This document shows, one piece after another, positions 39,901 to 50,800 of a stretch of DNA of 64,000 nt. The DNA comes from Varroa destructor (taxonomy: Eukaryota > Arthropoda > Arachnida > Mesostigmata > Varroidae). The notes below the pieces were generated by a model. The model had not been told where the DNA came from and did no database searches. It saw nothing but the letters and a program-made list of their open reading frames with translations. The position numbers were made by a program, and so were the translations under genes. The stretch spans positions 16,425,939 to 16,489,938 of the forward strand of contig NW_019211458.1 in NCBI RefSeq assembly GCF_002443255.2, read 5' to 3'. Position 1 is the first letter of the stretch; every line of letters begins with the position of its first letter.

Positions 39901-42900
39901 TACGACGCACTAGCTTTGCGAGACGTTTTTGAAGTTGAGCTCGCATCTTTTTTTGGCTATTCGCCATCTGACTTGTAGGTTTGTCACATGATATGGATCC
40001 TTTCGAACATGAATATGAGCCAGGTGACCGCTTACGACTTCGATGGGACGCCTCGGAAGACACGGCACCAAAACCATCCGAAGACGGCGACTAAAATATG
40101 TATGCCGATGCAGTAATGTATCTTTTAGAATACTGAATTTCTTGGTATTATCGAGCAAAGTGAACAAAATCATTTTTCTCAGTTCACTTTTTTAACATGT
40201 GAATTAACTTTGCTATTATGATTTATTCAATCGTTATCTGAAGATTCAGATACTACCGTACACTTGCGTTTTTTCGAACTCCATGCTTATCTGCTATAAA
40301 TCATTATGGCCAAGTTACTTGATAGGCGAATAAAAGTGGAGTAATGATCTACTTTTTACTCAACAACCATCTTGCAAGTGTATAACTCGTAAGCATCTCA
40401 ATGTGCTCACTACTTACACTTCGTCATTTTCCCATCACATTTCTTTTTAATTCAACTTTGTCTTACCCATTGTTGTCGAACTCTTCCCTTCGAACTATTT
40501 CTCATTCACTTACTCTGTGCATGTTAAAATTATTGCGGTTATGCTGAGGATTGTTACGGTCGTACAGAAACATATGAAATATGTTATACAGCGCCAACTC
40601 GTACATATTTCATACGCTAAACTATTCGGTATGAAACGTTCAGAGTACATTTATATATGTAATAATAACTTTTTTACTATGAAAGCTACTACAAAGTTGA
40701 GTTCAAAAGCTAACCTACCAAGGATCGACCACTAGGCACATCACTATAATTATCGCCAGCCTCATTAGCCCGAACAGGGTTGCCATCCAGATCTTCCTCA
40801 ATTTCCGAACTTTTAATGATTCCATCATGAGCATTGGGGCCGTTGGCCAACCGTTGTTCTGCAATAGATACCGCTCGGTTCCAACTTTCCCTACGAGCCT
40901 CGCTAACGCACCGAAGAGCAAAAAAGTCACGAAGTTCGCGGACCTTCAACTGCACAAAAACAAGGAATAACACCAAATTAGACTGGTTTGATTTTGACAG
41001 AGGATAATCTTAGATTGTTGGTCAGTTTACCGACACTTCCGAGTTTCTGGCGTTGGTAGTGCACTAAAAAAGTAAGGGCCAAAATGGTCCATAAAGTAGG
41101 CCGGCCTCTTACCTTGCTACTTTCTTGAGCAATCCTAGCATCCACTAGCCGACGAAACTCTTTGAGACCTTTGAATGGTATCACTCGTTGCGGTGCACCG
41201 GTCCAACCGTATACTGGTACCTTCTCCCCAAGATACTGAACATAGTACGTCAGGTATCCAAACCGAGATTTTTGCACGTAACGTCGACTAACTCGATCCG
41301 TCGATACAATCGATGGCCAGAAGGGGTAATTGCCTAATTTGCACCAAACCAATTCGCCTGGTTTGTACTCTGCTTCAGAACTGTCAAAAGATGAACTCGG
41401 TGAGATCGATCGAGGTTTTGAAGACGCAACAGCTGTTCTTCCGGGTGAAATTGTAACTGGAACAACGATGGGGTCTGTAGATGCCGGGGATAAGTCTGAG
41501 TGTCAACGTTGAGTACAAGAACGCGCAACAGGAAAAAAACATACCACATTATTGTTATCTAAAATTTTTAATTGCCACAAATTTTGAATTCAAATCCAAA
41601 GTGAAAATGTCCATTCTGTGTTCATACGTGTTATTGGGCTACCTATTTTTCCTTACTAGATTCATGTATGAACCTTCTGATCTATTGAACATAAGATACG
41701 GTAAGAACTTACTTGAGGGAGAGCCTTCGCTTTTTCGATTTCGCCGAGCACTACGTCCCTCCGCATATTGAATTGCTGCCCTCCGGATAACCTCCTCCGT
41801 ATCTTTCAATCGCTGCAAATGAATTTCAGCCAAAAAAAATTTTCTATTTGACCTTACAGTATTTTGGTTTGTAATCGACGACGTGCTTGCTGACTCGTAC
41901 TTCGTTGGCTCGCCATTATTCGTAGCAGTCGACGTTCGGTGTAAGTCATTTTGTATTGGAACGAGCAGAGTTTTCTGTTCCTCAAGCAACGTCGTTTTTG
42001 CGCATTGACGATGGTTTTCGTCCAGCGTCACAGCTGGCGTCCCAACTATTTTCCGTGGTCGCCCTTTGCGTCGCGACATACTTGGATCCATTGTTGCCAC
42101 GACAGACTGCTCCATTGAACTTTGACTCTGTTTTTAAAAAACAATTGTTTTCAATAAGATGCGCATTTTGCCGACTCATTCCGTGCAAATAAAGTGAAAA
42201 GCATTCCATGGTTTATTACGAGGGTTCTTAAGGACTCACTTGAAGAACTTAATTTTTCAATTACTTCATATTTTTTGTAAATGCTATCGTTCTGTCTGGT
42301 GTCTATAGCAGTGATACCGGTTTTGCTGTGCAGATGTCACGCTTCTAAATGAAAGCATTTGCCAAAAGATAAGCGTTTCGAACAAGACATGAACATGAAA
42401 AACTATTACAAGCCTAGCACTAAGTTTCTAGTTAAATGTAACAAAATACTTCACGAATTGACGTTATAATTTCATAGGATCCAAGTCAGATTTTCCATAA
42501 GGACCGAAACGTATATGATTGATTAGGTAAATGTTTATCCTGTGTATATCGGAGAACTTATTACTTTTTAAAATTAGAAGCAATATAGAGACGAAACTCT
42601 GCAAAAAAGGTAGTAATCTCGATCAACAGTACCCAGTTGCAGACAGCGCGCAAGACTAGTGTAAATTTTTTTCCATTCATTTGATGTGTTTTAGTGCATT
42701 TAGCGTGGATAAGGGCATCCAGATAGATGCTGGGTAAGGCTTTGAACACTGCGCGCCCCCAGACCACCAAGAAGATGTGTAGATCATCCGTAATAGAATA
42801 ATAAACGTTTTTTCTATATATTCAACGAGCTTCGTTGGGAGGATTAAATTGAAGGAATACATATATGCTTCACACATCATGATTCGAACCGATACTTAAA

Positions 42901-43206
42901 GAGAAAATCTACAGTTGATATCCGCAATGTTCAGGCTCCGATAAGCTTGCTTTGCTTTTTGAGGGATCTATACTTGAGAATGTTCCATTACTTATTTAAT
43001 TATTATTAGTTTATTATTTAAATACCAACCGTGCTGTTGTTGTTGCTCTCGCTGTTTGCGGTACCTGCAATAGGATTGAGTTGTTCAGCCTGTTTCTGAA
43101 TGACCTCGTCCTGTACAACCTGCTTTTGTCGAAGAGTACGGCTTAGTTTTGAGACAAACTCATCCACGGTGTCTTGAAGTACGAGGACGTCTGCTTTGCC
43201 ATTGTT
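36614..43206 (-). CDS. NSD-family histone H3K36 methyltransferase (nine exons resolved; 5-prime end uncertain)
   Basis: Joined exons, in transcript order: 43206-43030, 42127-41713, 41474-41113, 40949-40719, 40090-39677, 39444-38974, 38645-37920, 37708-37256, 36997-36614. All junctions are GT-AG with matching phase and give 1210 residues plus stop. Domains: AT-hook near 78-85, PWWP from about 236 with motif PFWP at 248-251, a PHD cluster at about 538-804, second PWWP at about 812-876 (WWP at 825-827), AWS from Cys950, SET with GWGL (1005-1008), NHSC (1072-1075) and catalytic Tyr1110, post-SET Cys1122/1124/1129. This order is that of NSD1/2/3 and fly Mes-4, nuclear enzymes that mono- and dimethylate histone H3 lysine 36. 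The vertebrate C-terminal PHD-C5HCH module is absent; the tail is Ser/Lys-rich. No Met lies in frame before residue 64; Met72 (42091, context ACAATGG) is the best start if the first exon is UTR. Confidence 0.93.
37256..37708 (-). CDS. NSD gene exon: AWS and N-half of SET
   Basis: The acceptor TATTATAG precedes TTGAAAAGT, and the donor after CAAAAG is GTTTGT; both ends are phase 0 (151 codons). The Cys-rich AWS zinc cluster (CIC, CNDVTC, ECGSGC, KC) is followed by SET motifs GRGWGL, IEYVGEVI, RIIDAGPAGN and RFINHSCSPN. These are the S-adenosylmethionine- and substrate-binding elements of H3K36 methyltransferases. The linker from the previous exon has the same length as in human NSD proteins, which supports both splice choices. 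Confidence 0.93.
37920..38645 (-). CDS. NSD gene exon: PHD fingers and second PWWP
   Basis: The acceptor TTGATGTAG precedes AAAATG, and the donor after AATACG is GTACTC; phase 0 at both ends (242 codons). It encodes a CLSCHS...RCVKCPATYH...LCPRH finger, then WCHVCGETGDLVCCDVCP...YECPEC, then a PWWP domain with the motif IWWPG, and ends in PPKYRHITVN. This is the conserved run that leads to the AWS domain in NSD proteins. PHD fingers read histone H3 tails and PWWP binds methylated H3K36 and DNA. Confidence 0.92.
38974..39444 (-). CDS. NSD gene exon: first PHD fingers, with a candidate exitron
   Basis: The acceptor GCTAATTTCAG precedes CTTGCA, and the donor after AAAAAG is GTAAAT; phase 0 (157 codons). 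It starts with VCSTC...ACACGNFFHKSCC and ends with CAQC, CCICG and RCCSRRYHLHC, the first two zinc fingers of the NSD PHD cluster. Between HKSCC and GRCAQC lies a low-complexity acidic insert of about 63 residues that has no place in a PHD finger. Its ends carry a GT donor and an AG acceptor in phase 1 (see the separate feature), so it may be removed in some transcripts. Confidence 0.87.
39147..39335 (-). other. Candidate exitron (in-frame optional intron) in PHD1
   Basis: This 189-base segment (63 codons, no in-frame stop) begins GTATGAG after GGAAG and ends CTGCAG before AGAGGC; both boundaries are phase 1, so removal keeps the frame. It would leave 11 residues between HKSC and CAQC, close to the 12 in human NSD PHD1. 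Its size fits the other introns of the gene, but it lacks a long pyrimidine tract and is not AT-rich, features typical of exitrons rather than constitutive introns. Alternatively it is a true coding insertion that lengthens a loop of the finger. Confidence 0.5.
39677..40090 (-). CDS. NSD gene exon: Ser-rich linker
   Basis: The acceptor CATATTTTAG precedes TCGCCG, and the donor after GGACAG is GTCAGT; phase 0 at both ends (138 codons). The product is a disordered, Ser-rich and basic linker between the first PWWP and the PHD cluster, with a KKMRAQLQKRLAKLVRR basic stretch and an SSDSSSSSDGG run. It has no domain of its own. It is assigned by position, open frame and phase. Confidence 0.85.
40719..40949 (-). 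CDS. NSD gene exon: helical segment after PWWP1
   Basis: The acceptor TTTTTGTGCAG precedes TTGAAG, and the donor after TCCTTG is GTAGGT; phase 0 (77 codons). The segment (ESWNRAVSIAEQRLA) matches the helix that follows PWWP1 in NSD2-type proteins (WEMGIVQAEE). It then runs into an acidic stretch (SSEIEEDLDGN). Confidence 0.87.
41113..41474 (-). CDS. NSD gene exon: first PWWP domain
   Basis: The acceptor GCATCTACAG precedes ACCCC (entering in phase 1), and the donor after AGCAAG is GTAAGA. It encodes a Ser/Pro-rich lead and then GELVWCKLGNYPFWPSIV, the start of a PWWP domain (motif PFWP), continuing to the VQYLGEKVPVYGW strand. PWWP1 of NSD proteins binds nucleosomes carrying methylated H3K36. 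Confidence 0.9.
41713..42127 (-). CDS. NSD gene exon: AT-hook and N-terminal region
   Basis: The acceptor TTAAAAACAG precedes AGTCAA, and the donor after TCAA is a perfect GTAAGT leaving in phase 1, which matches the next exon. It contains SRRKGRPRK, an AT-hook-like DNA-binding motif, then disordered sequence and a basic EGRSARRNRK stretch. Candidate start codons are Met64 at 42115 (weak context) and Met72 at 42091 (good context). A 45-base in-frame GT-AG segment at 41813-41857 could be spliced but is short for an animal intron. Confidence 0.82.
43030..43206 (-). CDS. Probable upstream NSD exon (59 codons), start not found
   Basis: The acceptor TCTATTTGCAG precedes AACAATGGC, and the donor after AGCACG is GTTGGT (weak but GT). 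The frame is open, phase 0 at both ends, and reads into the AT-hook exon. The product is helix-prone (LQDTVDEFVSKLSRTLRQKQ) and then Asn/Ser-rich. It contains no Met in frame, so either an earlier exon supplies the start or this exon is 5-prime UTR with an accidentally open frame. I could not find the earlier exon. Confidence 0.5.
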
Positions 43207-44900
43207 CTGCAAATAGAAAGATTTGAACATTTCAATGAAATTAAAACAAACAAATTTTCAACAGAAGAGTGGGATGCGCATTCAAAGGACAATGGAGCCA
43301 TAAAAAAATGTATTAACTTGCAATAAGAAAAACAAATTATAGCAGTTGCGTTAAATAGGCATTTACAACTGTGAATTTATAATACGAACCCTTATTTCTT
43401 AATCAAAATAAGTAGTACATATATATAGAGCACCGTATCCTGTCAAGCGAACAAGTTGAGTTGGGGCACCAAGATGAAATATGGTTCTTTACTCAGAGTA
43501 GCGGCAGTTTCTCAAGGTGTCAGCATTATCTTTCTACTATGAGATTCAAAGTAATCTATTTAAGTTATATACAAAGCATCATTATTTGCTACTATATCAT
43601 ACAAAACATACTAACGAAATGCATTTCAGTACCGATAAATAGCGCTGGTGACGGCAGCTGGCCGTGATTAACTTGACGACAAGCATGTACAATACGAATA
43701 TCAAATGTTATGCCCGATCGGGATATGGTTACATTTATCCAGTTCAGGTTTGCTATCACTCGCAACGAGCGAGCATATGCAGCTCATTCTCATCCGAAAG
43801 CACGGTTAAGCACGTCTATTCGTTATTAGTCGTTGTGCTTGTTCTATGTTGGCACCTAAATATGCAGGAAGAATTAATATCACCTGTGACCGTATCTTTT
43901 CAAACCTTTCAAAATTTTGAAGGAAGCCATATTATTATAGTTTCCTATGATAGTTGAATTAGGTTAGATAATTGTACAAGAATTTCTAACCCTTGCCCAT
44001 AACAATGTTGCTTCACATTACGGGCCTGCCATTGCGAAAAAAGAATTTACTGGCATAAATAGGTAACCCGTTGTAGCACATAGAGTTCAAAGTGGACACA
44101 CTAAATTTGTCGAGAACACCTAAATCAGATCAATATTCCCTCTGTCTGTACCAATGTTACGTGAGCTGATGTTAATTATGAACATATTTTCATTAATGTG
44201 CCCTGCTAACTGGTTTAAGAACTGACTTTGTGATCCCCACTATTGTGCTAGTGCACGATAGCTTTCGTTGTTCCTAAGCTTAAATACCCTTCCATTGACA
44301 CCTGTGACTTTCTTTCACCCAATACACAAACACTAAAATTTAAAGCAGTAGCTGTGCAAGGTAGCTTCTCGTCGTTTTGGGGTCGCGTTCTCCTGACTAG
44401 CTGCCCTGTTTGTAAGAATAGCATGGCACAGAGCGAGCTTCGCCAGTGGCGCTGGTAGTTGCGCGCCAAAACCTGTTGGTTAAGAATGGCGCGGGCAACT
44501 CAGTAAGACGGACAGACACCCCGCATTAGCAGCAGGTTACCACCGTCATTACTGCCATCACCCATGACTGGTTGATCCCGTCACGTTCTTCCGCACACCT
44601 TCCATGTAATAGCTGTCTGACAATTAGGCCAGAAACAGATGCTCGTCATAGCATTCCAGGTGACACTTTGAGACTTCTTGTTGTTACTGCGACAGCAGTT
44701 GTACATCAACGAAAGGATAATTTTTACTCTTTTTTTCTTGTCTCAAAGCCTACGGCAAAACTGGTATTCTCCTCCGTCGACAGCGTATCGAGCATGTCTA
44801 GTGGTACACTTTTCGGAAGAAACGTAAAAATATTTTATGCATATACTTATCTATATATGCTATGAGGTAGCAGACGAACCTTGACCAATTCGGCGTTATT
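43207..44900. other. AT-rich upstream region or first intron of the NSD gene
   Basis: No coding sequence is supported. It lies upstream of the first NSD exon I can see and is probably intron leading to a 5-prime exon in the island beyond 44.9 kb. The open frames on both strands are short and featureless. Confidence 0.5.
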
Positions 44901-46551
44901 GCTAATATTCGGATTGCAGTTCGCACGTTTCGCCGACGAACGTTGCGCAACATGACGTCCATCTGCGAAAAGTTCTTTGGTCGAGTCGCCCGGAGGCGCT
45001 ATCATTTTGAGCCGCACTTTTCTGTTGATTCACGTTGCAGCTGAAGCCGTAAGAAGTACAGAACGATAGGAGTTTACCCCTTGAATTTATTTCAACTGCT
45101 GATATTTCCAAATGGAACACATCCGTACTCCTTTTTCGGACAACTCTTTTTGGCATTCGATCACACAGCAACACCAGCAGTACCTGCTGTAGTACCCCAG
45201 TCCCGACACTTTCGCTTCTGGTGCTGCCCACACTCAGTTAACGCTAGCCATGAGCTGCGTTACACGCACAAACCTTCAATCAGACCTCACCGCGACCCAG
45301 ATCACGCACTGTTTAACTTTGTCCCACCCCACGGCGCCAGCCGCAACCAACGTTCGAGGTAACGAGAATGAGCGGCTCGATATCTGCACCCCCTCTTTCT
45401 AGCTAACAGGCTCGTATTCGTATCTAGTCTATCGCTGTTTCACGTATCAGGGTCATTTGTTGATATTGTATTGGCACTGACACTCACGCTTCTGCTGTTT
45501 AGGGTCGGCTGGTTGTGCCGACAGACAATTTTGTCGACATACACTGCGGACGGCACCGGGTGATTACGGGCTCACGGACTGCTCCTCCGACTGTAGTCAC
45601 TAACCCAAAATTTGCTACTGCTAAGGCCCTGTCCACGGCGGAGACGCCAGCCAAATCACTGTCTTGACTACTGCAGTGTTCCACAGTAATGGAAGAAGTA
45701 CAGCGAACGTTCGTTGGCTTGTTCAGTTAGGTCAATCAACAACGACAACGACCTGCCGTTGCCCGCCAAATTCGACTCGTCCGACCGTCGGTTTGCGCCC
45801 GTCATGACACCTGTCCTCACCAGAGGGCGCTATATGTACCTGAAATTGGCGCCACTCATTTGTATATTCGTAATATTTGTTTATCTGATAACTCTATGTG
45901 CTATTATCAGATAGAGTACCAGCCCAATCAACACCAGACTGTATTAGATATCTCTAAAGCCTTTGAGCGCGACAAGTCGAAAAACACAGCTATCGGCAAT
46001 AGAACACTGAACAAAGCCGTACTCAACTTCATTCTCACTCAGCTCTAAAGGGGTCGAACGTACTTGGCTTTCCTTTTTTCCGAATTCAAACGAAACAGCT
46101 GCTTCTAATCATACGAGTTTTTAAACGCTAGGCAATGATTTTGCTTGCGCGGGGCGCAAAGTATCTGTGCCAAAGTACCTTTATGTACGCAGTAGTGTGA
46201 CATTATGATTACGTATATTATTGCAATACAGTCATGCGCATTCGTACTATTACCGCAGACAGACATTAGCAACACCATCTAGTGCTGTAGATGCTCGACG
46301 TTCATCGCTCATGCAGAAACATTCGGTAAAGACAAGCGCTGTTGGCAGCGGAATTTCCCAGCAACCAGTAGCGACCAGCGACGGAGCGATGACCGGGTAG
46401 CGCCGAAATGACGCTGATGTTTTTTGCCTGTCCAGTTAAGAGAGCCAAAATACGAATCAGCGAATAGTTACTGTTGCCCCTGCCTGAGACATAGTCACCA
46501 ATTCTGTGCCGCCGTATGACTTCTATCAGCTGTGTCTGACAGGCTGGCGGG

Positions 46552-46770
46552 TTAGCTGATCTGTGCGTCACGGCCCACCGTACCCGTCGCTATTGCTACC
46601 AGCTGCTGAGCTATGCAGTCTCGGCAACAGTAGACATACAGCGATATAACTACATAGTACAACAGAGCAACGCAGAACGACAAAATAGCAGCCGCACAAT
46701 TGAAGAGAGGACGTTTTTTCGAACTGCTGCCTTCACTACAACTGCAGCTAACAGCGGCCGCTGCAGCCAT
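46552..46770 (-). CDS. Candidate 72-residue single-pass membrane ORF
   Basis: The frame starts at an ATG with excellent context (AAGATGG). The order is an Ala-rich start, a Ser/Cys stretch, the basic SSSKKRPLF, then a hydrophobic segment (AAAILSFCVALLYYVVISLY), then CCRDC and a polar tail ending in TAA. The basic-then-hydrophobic order would give a signal anchor with the N-terminus in the cytosol. It could be a micropeptide, a first coding exon of an unseen gene, or chance in C+G-rich DNA. I assign no family. Confidence 0.22.
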   Translation of the reverse strand: MAAAAAVSCSCSEGSSSKKRPLFNCAAAILSFCVALLYYVVISLYVYCCRDCIAQQLVAIATGTVGRDAQIS

Positions 46771-47263
46771 CTTCGGCTGCTATCACGACAACGACGGCGA
46801 GCTCGACGACATCATTATTGCTATTATCGAAAATACTTCTCGCGCCGCCGCTGCTGCTGTGTCGTTCCGTACGTAATGATGATGATGTCGTCGCTATTGC
46901 TGCTGTTATTAGCCATGCCGTTGTATGTCAATGTTGCAGTTGTAATGGACAGCTAACGGCGGAGAGAAGGCTTTGATGTGTGTGTCGCGTATCTCTCTAT
47001 GGCAGTTAATGGTAGTGTTGAAAGCAGTGTTGTTCGCTGGGGGGTTTTTTTCGTCGACTGGTCCCGTAGTAGCTGACCCGTTGCTTTGTTGATTACCAGT
47101 CTGATCGGTCGCCTGATTGCTCGCTAGCCGCTGCTGCTTTTGTTGCCGTTATTCACTGACTAGTGAGTTGTTGTAGACACGACGACGACTAATCTTTCGA
47201 ACAAAGAAACAGCACCAACCACAGAGAAGTGTTGCTGTGTATTGTTTTTTCAGGATATACACA

Positions 47264-47280
47264 CATATATATATATATAT
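47264..47280. repeat. (AT)n microsatellite
   Basis: A short alternating A-T run directly after a CACACA stretch, inside the intergenic island. Confidence 0.8.
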
Positions 47281-47784
47281 GAAGTTCGAATGCTACTACC
47301 GTTGTATCTATAACGCACAGCGTACCCCAAATAGGACACGGAAGTAACCGGTACAGGCTCTCCGTTAAATGCCTCTCTCCGTTTTGCTGTGCTAGAGTAG
47401 TCTGAGGACCGATTTCGCAGGTTGTTCAGGGGGAGCCTTAAATTGATCCGACGGCAGCGGAGACGGCGTCTGCAGTTGCAGCGGCTGTCGTTGCTGTTCG
47501 GGCTGGGGTACAGCGAACGTGGAGTACGTCGGAACAAATCACCATACGGAGAACAAGAGCTGTAGACAAACGAAACGGCTCGGTGTCGAGTTTGCCGAAA
47601 GCGATACTGTTATTATAACAGTGTAGTGTTATTTGAGAAAGTGTGAAAAAGAAACAACGTGTGTGTAGGTATGTGCCTAGGGCGTGTGAACACACCAAGA
47701 AATTCGTGAATCAAATAAACTGCTGTATAGGTTGGCTACGTGCGATGTGTCCTTTGTGAGGGTCGTCGATCCTGAACCAGAGGG

Positions 47785-47790
47785 GTAAGT
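47785..47790 (+). other. Strong plus-strand splice donor (GTAAGT)
   Basis: AGAGGG followed by GTAAGTACC closely matches the U1 consensus and ends the C+G-rich island. It could end a non-coding first exon joined to the TRC8-like coding exon at 60054, which has an unpaired acceptor. The intron would then be about 12 kb. The donor at 56876 is a nearer alternative. Confidence 0.35.
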
Positions 47791-47813
47791 ACCTCATAGT
47801 AACAATTGTGTAA

Positions 47814-47838
47814 GCGTCTGAAGCAATGCTTCAGACGC
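47814..47838. repeat. Perfect palindrome: 12-bp arms, 1-nt centre
   Basis: GCGTCTGAAGCA (47814-47825) and its exact reverse complement (47827-47838) flank a single A. It lies about 25 bases after the GTAAGT donor at 47785. It could form a small hairpin in a transcript or bind a dimeric factor. Confidence 0.9.
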
Positions 47839-50800
47839 CAATACCGGACGTAACCTTCGGAATATTTTTTCTATTAATAATGTAAGGCGTAATAACATAG
47901 ATAGCTGTTAATGAACTCTGGAAGCATATGAGCTGTAGTCATTATTGTGTCGGTCTCAGACAAAAAGGACGCAGAACACAAGTTTACTCTATAGGTTGTT
48001 TGTTGGTTCTGCCAGGGATACCTGAAGTGTGACGCCAGGATGTGGCAAAGTGAACAGCGGACTCTATTATCCTTAAAATGAAGTCATTTTCACTCTAATG
48101 AAATTTTCGTTTCGATAACTAGAGCTTGCTGTAAAACGTGTCTCTTCTTCAGCACGCATCAGTACGAAAACAAGAATTTATAGTTCGCATATACGAGTTA
48201 AAGGTCTGCCTATGACCCTCTAAAGGTTTTGATTCAACTGGCGTTGGTCCGTTACGACAAAACGGAAGGAGTCTATCAGCTGGTAGTATACATATGTCAG
48301 CAATTTAATTGGGAATAAGGTCCGCAATTGCTGTAAAGGATGATTCTTCTCTTTCCATTTCTCGTTATATTGTCGCAGTTAAACAATCCAGTTTGAGATT
48401 AATAAAACGCTGAGAAATAACTATATTAGGTAGTTGACCTGGCTTTATCAGCAAAGTTGTGATTACGGTGACTGCTCTATTGCACGCAATAGAAATATTA
48501 TTCAGCGTATATAGCTCGCTTGCGCTGATACCTGCCAGGTGCATACGGGGAACATTTTGCATTTGTTTTAACGTATTGCGAGTACTTATGGAGGCGGATA
48601 GATATAGGCGATATTTAAAGGCACTCGGAAGGAATACTTCGCCATTATCACACAGCTAGCGCACGTCAGGCCTTTTTGCCGCATAAATATTTTTATTACT
48701 AGTAATTGTAGTAGAAGTACAACAAAGTACTTCGCCATCCCATATTATTATCACAAGCAAGGTTTGGCTTGCACAATGATTGCTTGTTAGGTGGCGCTTA
48801 ACTTCAATATGGAATGTTGTTTTTATTTTTTGTTAGGGTAGCCAAAATCCGTTCAAAGCCATATCTGTACGTTATGCGCGCCTGTCCGCTTTCGGCCTCG
48901 TATGCGACGTCTTCTACGTGCGAAGCTGTTGTAGGTCAACGTGACAGTGCCTGCTACAGCTGAACCCAGCTGAACACAATGTGTTACATTTGCATGACTC
49001 TGTTCGCGTGTTACGTTGCATATGGACGAAACTTCACTAATTCACCTTAAAGCAACTATGTCATAATAGCACTAAACAGAGCTTTAATATATGTACATAG
49101 ATAAGGGACATCATATAGACATTGAAAATTTGCCACTCTTTATTTTATTTGGAACTGCTTAATTTTTCCGACGAAAAACAAGCCGTAGCAGAACGGATGA
49201 ACTAAGTCGAATTCATAAAATGAGATTCGCTTCCGCCATGTTTTTCGAAATCATTCTCTAGAAGGTCCTTTTCAAACAGGCACTTTGTCAAATTGTTGCA
49301 AAATATCTATAGCATTCAACATGATGAACGTTATATGTATGTGTATTAGAAATTACCTTGAAGAAACAATCAGTCCTGCCGCGAGAATAATGCTTTACTC
49401 ATTGCCACAAGGAAAATTAAGTGTTTGCTTCTATTTTAAGCATGTATAATAAATATCTCGTAGAAGATATTGTGCCTCCGTGTGTTGGTTACCATCAACC
49501 AATCAGGTAGACGATACAATTTAACTTTACCCCAAACGGTCCAGTCAAAAAGAAGCTGTTCGACATTATCATGCGGTAATTATTACCAGTTGTATCACCG
49601 TCTGTTTGTTAACTATTTTTAAAGGGCCCAATATAAATGAGATTGGTGTGGTTACTAGCCCTAAAATCATTCTGATTTTTTTCATTCTGTGACAGCAAGT
49701 TAATAATTTTTTTTCATCATTATTATTCTGATTACTGATCATTACGATTGGTTGACCGTAGCAGTACTTTTCTAATTAATTTTCATTCAGCTTCGGGTTA
49801 TACTGTAAACCGATGTAGGGATTGTAGGGTTAGTGAATTCTAAGAATTTGGCTACAGAATAAGAAAGGCTTCAATAATGCTCACGTCAAAACACCTACTA
49901 ATTCAGTTTTTTTTCTAGCAGTGGTTTACGCAATGTACCTTTTGCATTTCAATAGATTTTTGAAGTTTAGCTTTTAATGTAGCACCTCAAATGGGGGTCT
50001 TTGTTTTTTTTTTTTTGGAGACCTGTAAAATATTGCTAATATTAAACACCTATGAAATATTAAAAACACGCAGCAGAACGCAAGGGAGGCAAAAAAGTTG
50101 TCATAAAAAGTCCATTTATCTTTTTTTTCAGCAAAAGATCTTCAGTAATTTACATAATTGCCTAGGGTCTTGTGCCGGATACGTTCAAACAATCGTTTCA
50201 AATTTTCTGTTTGCGCAATTGTGCCAATTTATGGTTATCATCTCATTGCCGTGGTTCCTGCCTGCCCAGAAAAAATAATCAGTTTTCATATATTTGATGC
50301 CATCTTTAAGGCAGCAATATTTTTAAAGACTAAAGGTATTTTTATAATTTGGTTCTTTTTATTTTCTAATTTGCAGAATTTTAGATAGATAAAACTTAGG
50401 TGCAAGATAATTTTCGAACAAGTTCATATTAGAAAAATGTATTACTAGGGGCCATATAGTTTCGTTCTCAAATCAGGGGTTTTTCCATTAATCAACTCCC
50501 CTAACGCGTTTTTCCCCTACTGTCATTTACCTGCTGCATATCCGCAGTTGCACCACCCACAGGCGAATAATTTACGCTGCTGGTTTATAACTCGAAAGTT
50601 AAAGTTTGTACGTGTTAGAAAAGCACAAGAATTTCGATTTCTATAACTGTGTGCTGGCGAATACGCTGCTTTTATCTTATGCAGTTGGACGTATTATTAT
50701 TATTATAGCGACTTTTTTGTGGTAACTCCTTTAGTACAGTATGATTATGCATGCACATACAGGCACAAACGCGCAACCGTATAAACTTGGTAGATCTCTA

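Larger units (their letters stand above)
44900..47800. promoter_or_regulatory. C+G-rich, CNG-rich island between the divergent genes
   Basis: This is the largest compositional island of the window, with runs of GCTGCTGCTGTGTCG, GATGATGATGTCGTCG and CGACGACGACTAATC type around 46.8-47.2 kb. It lies about 1.7 kb upstream of the NSD exons, where the NSD promoter and 5-prime UTR are expected. A minus-strand donor (AAGC then GTGAGT) sits at 45487 and a plus-strand donor (AGGG then GTAAGT) at 47785. It may therefore feed transcripts in both directions. No promoter motif is certain. Confidence 0.45.

Noticed and set aside
45499..45684. Minus-strand frame considered as the missing NSD start exon
   Set aside because: The frame that would splice in phase into the exon at 43206 has a stop upstream and no Met. 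The other frames end in stops or do not match the phase.
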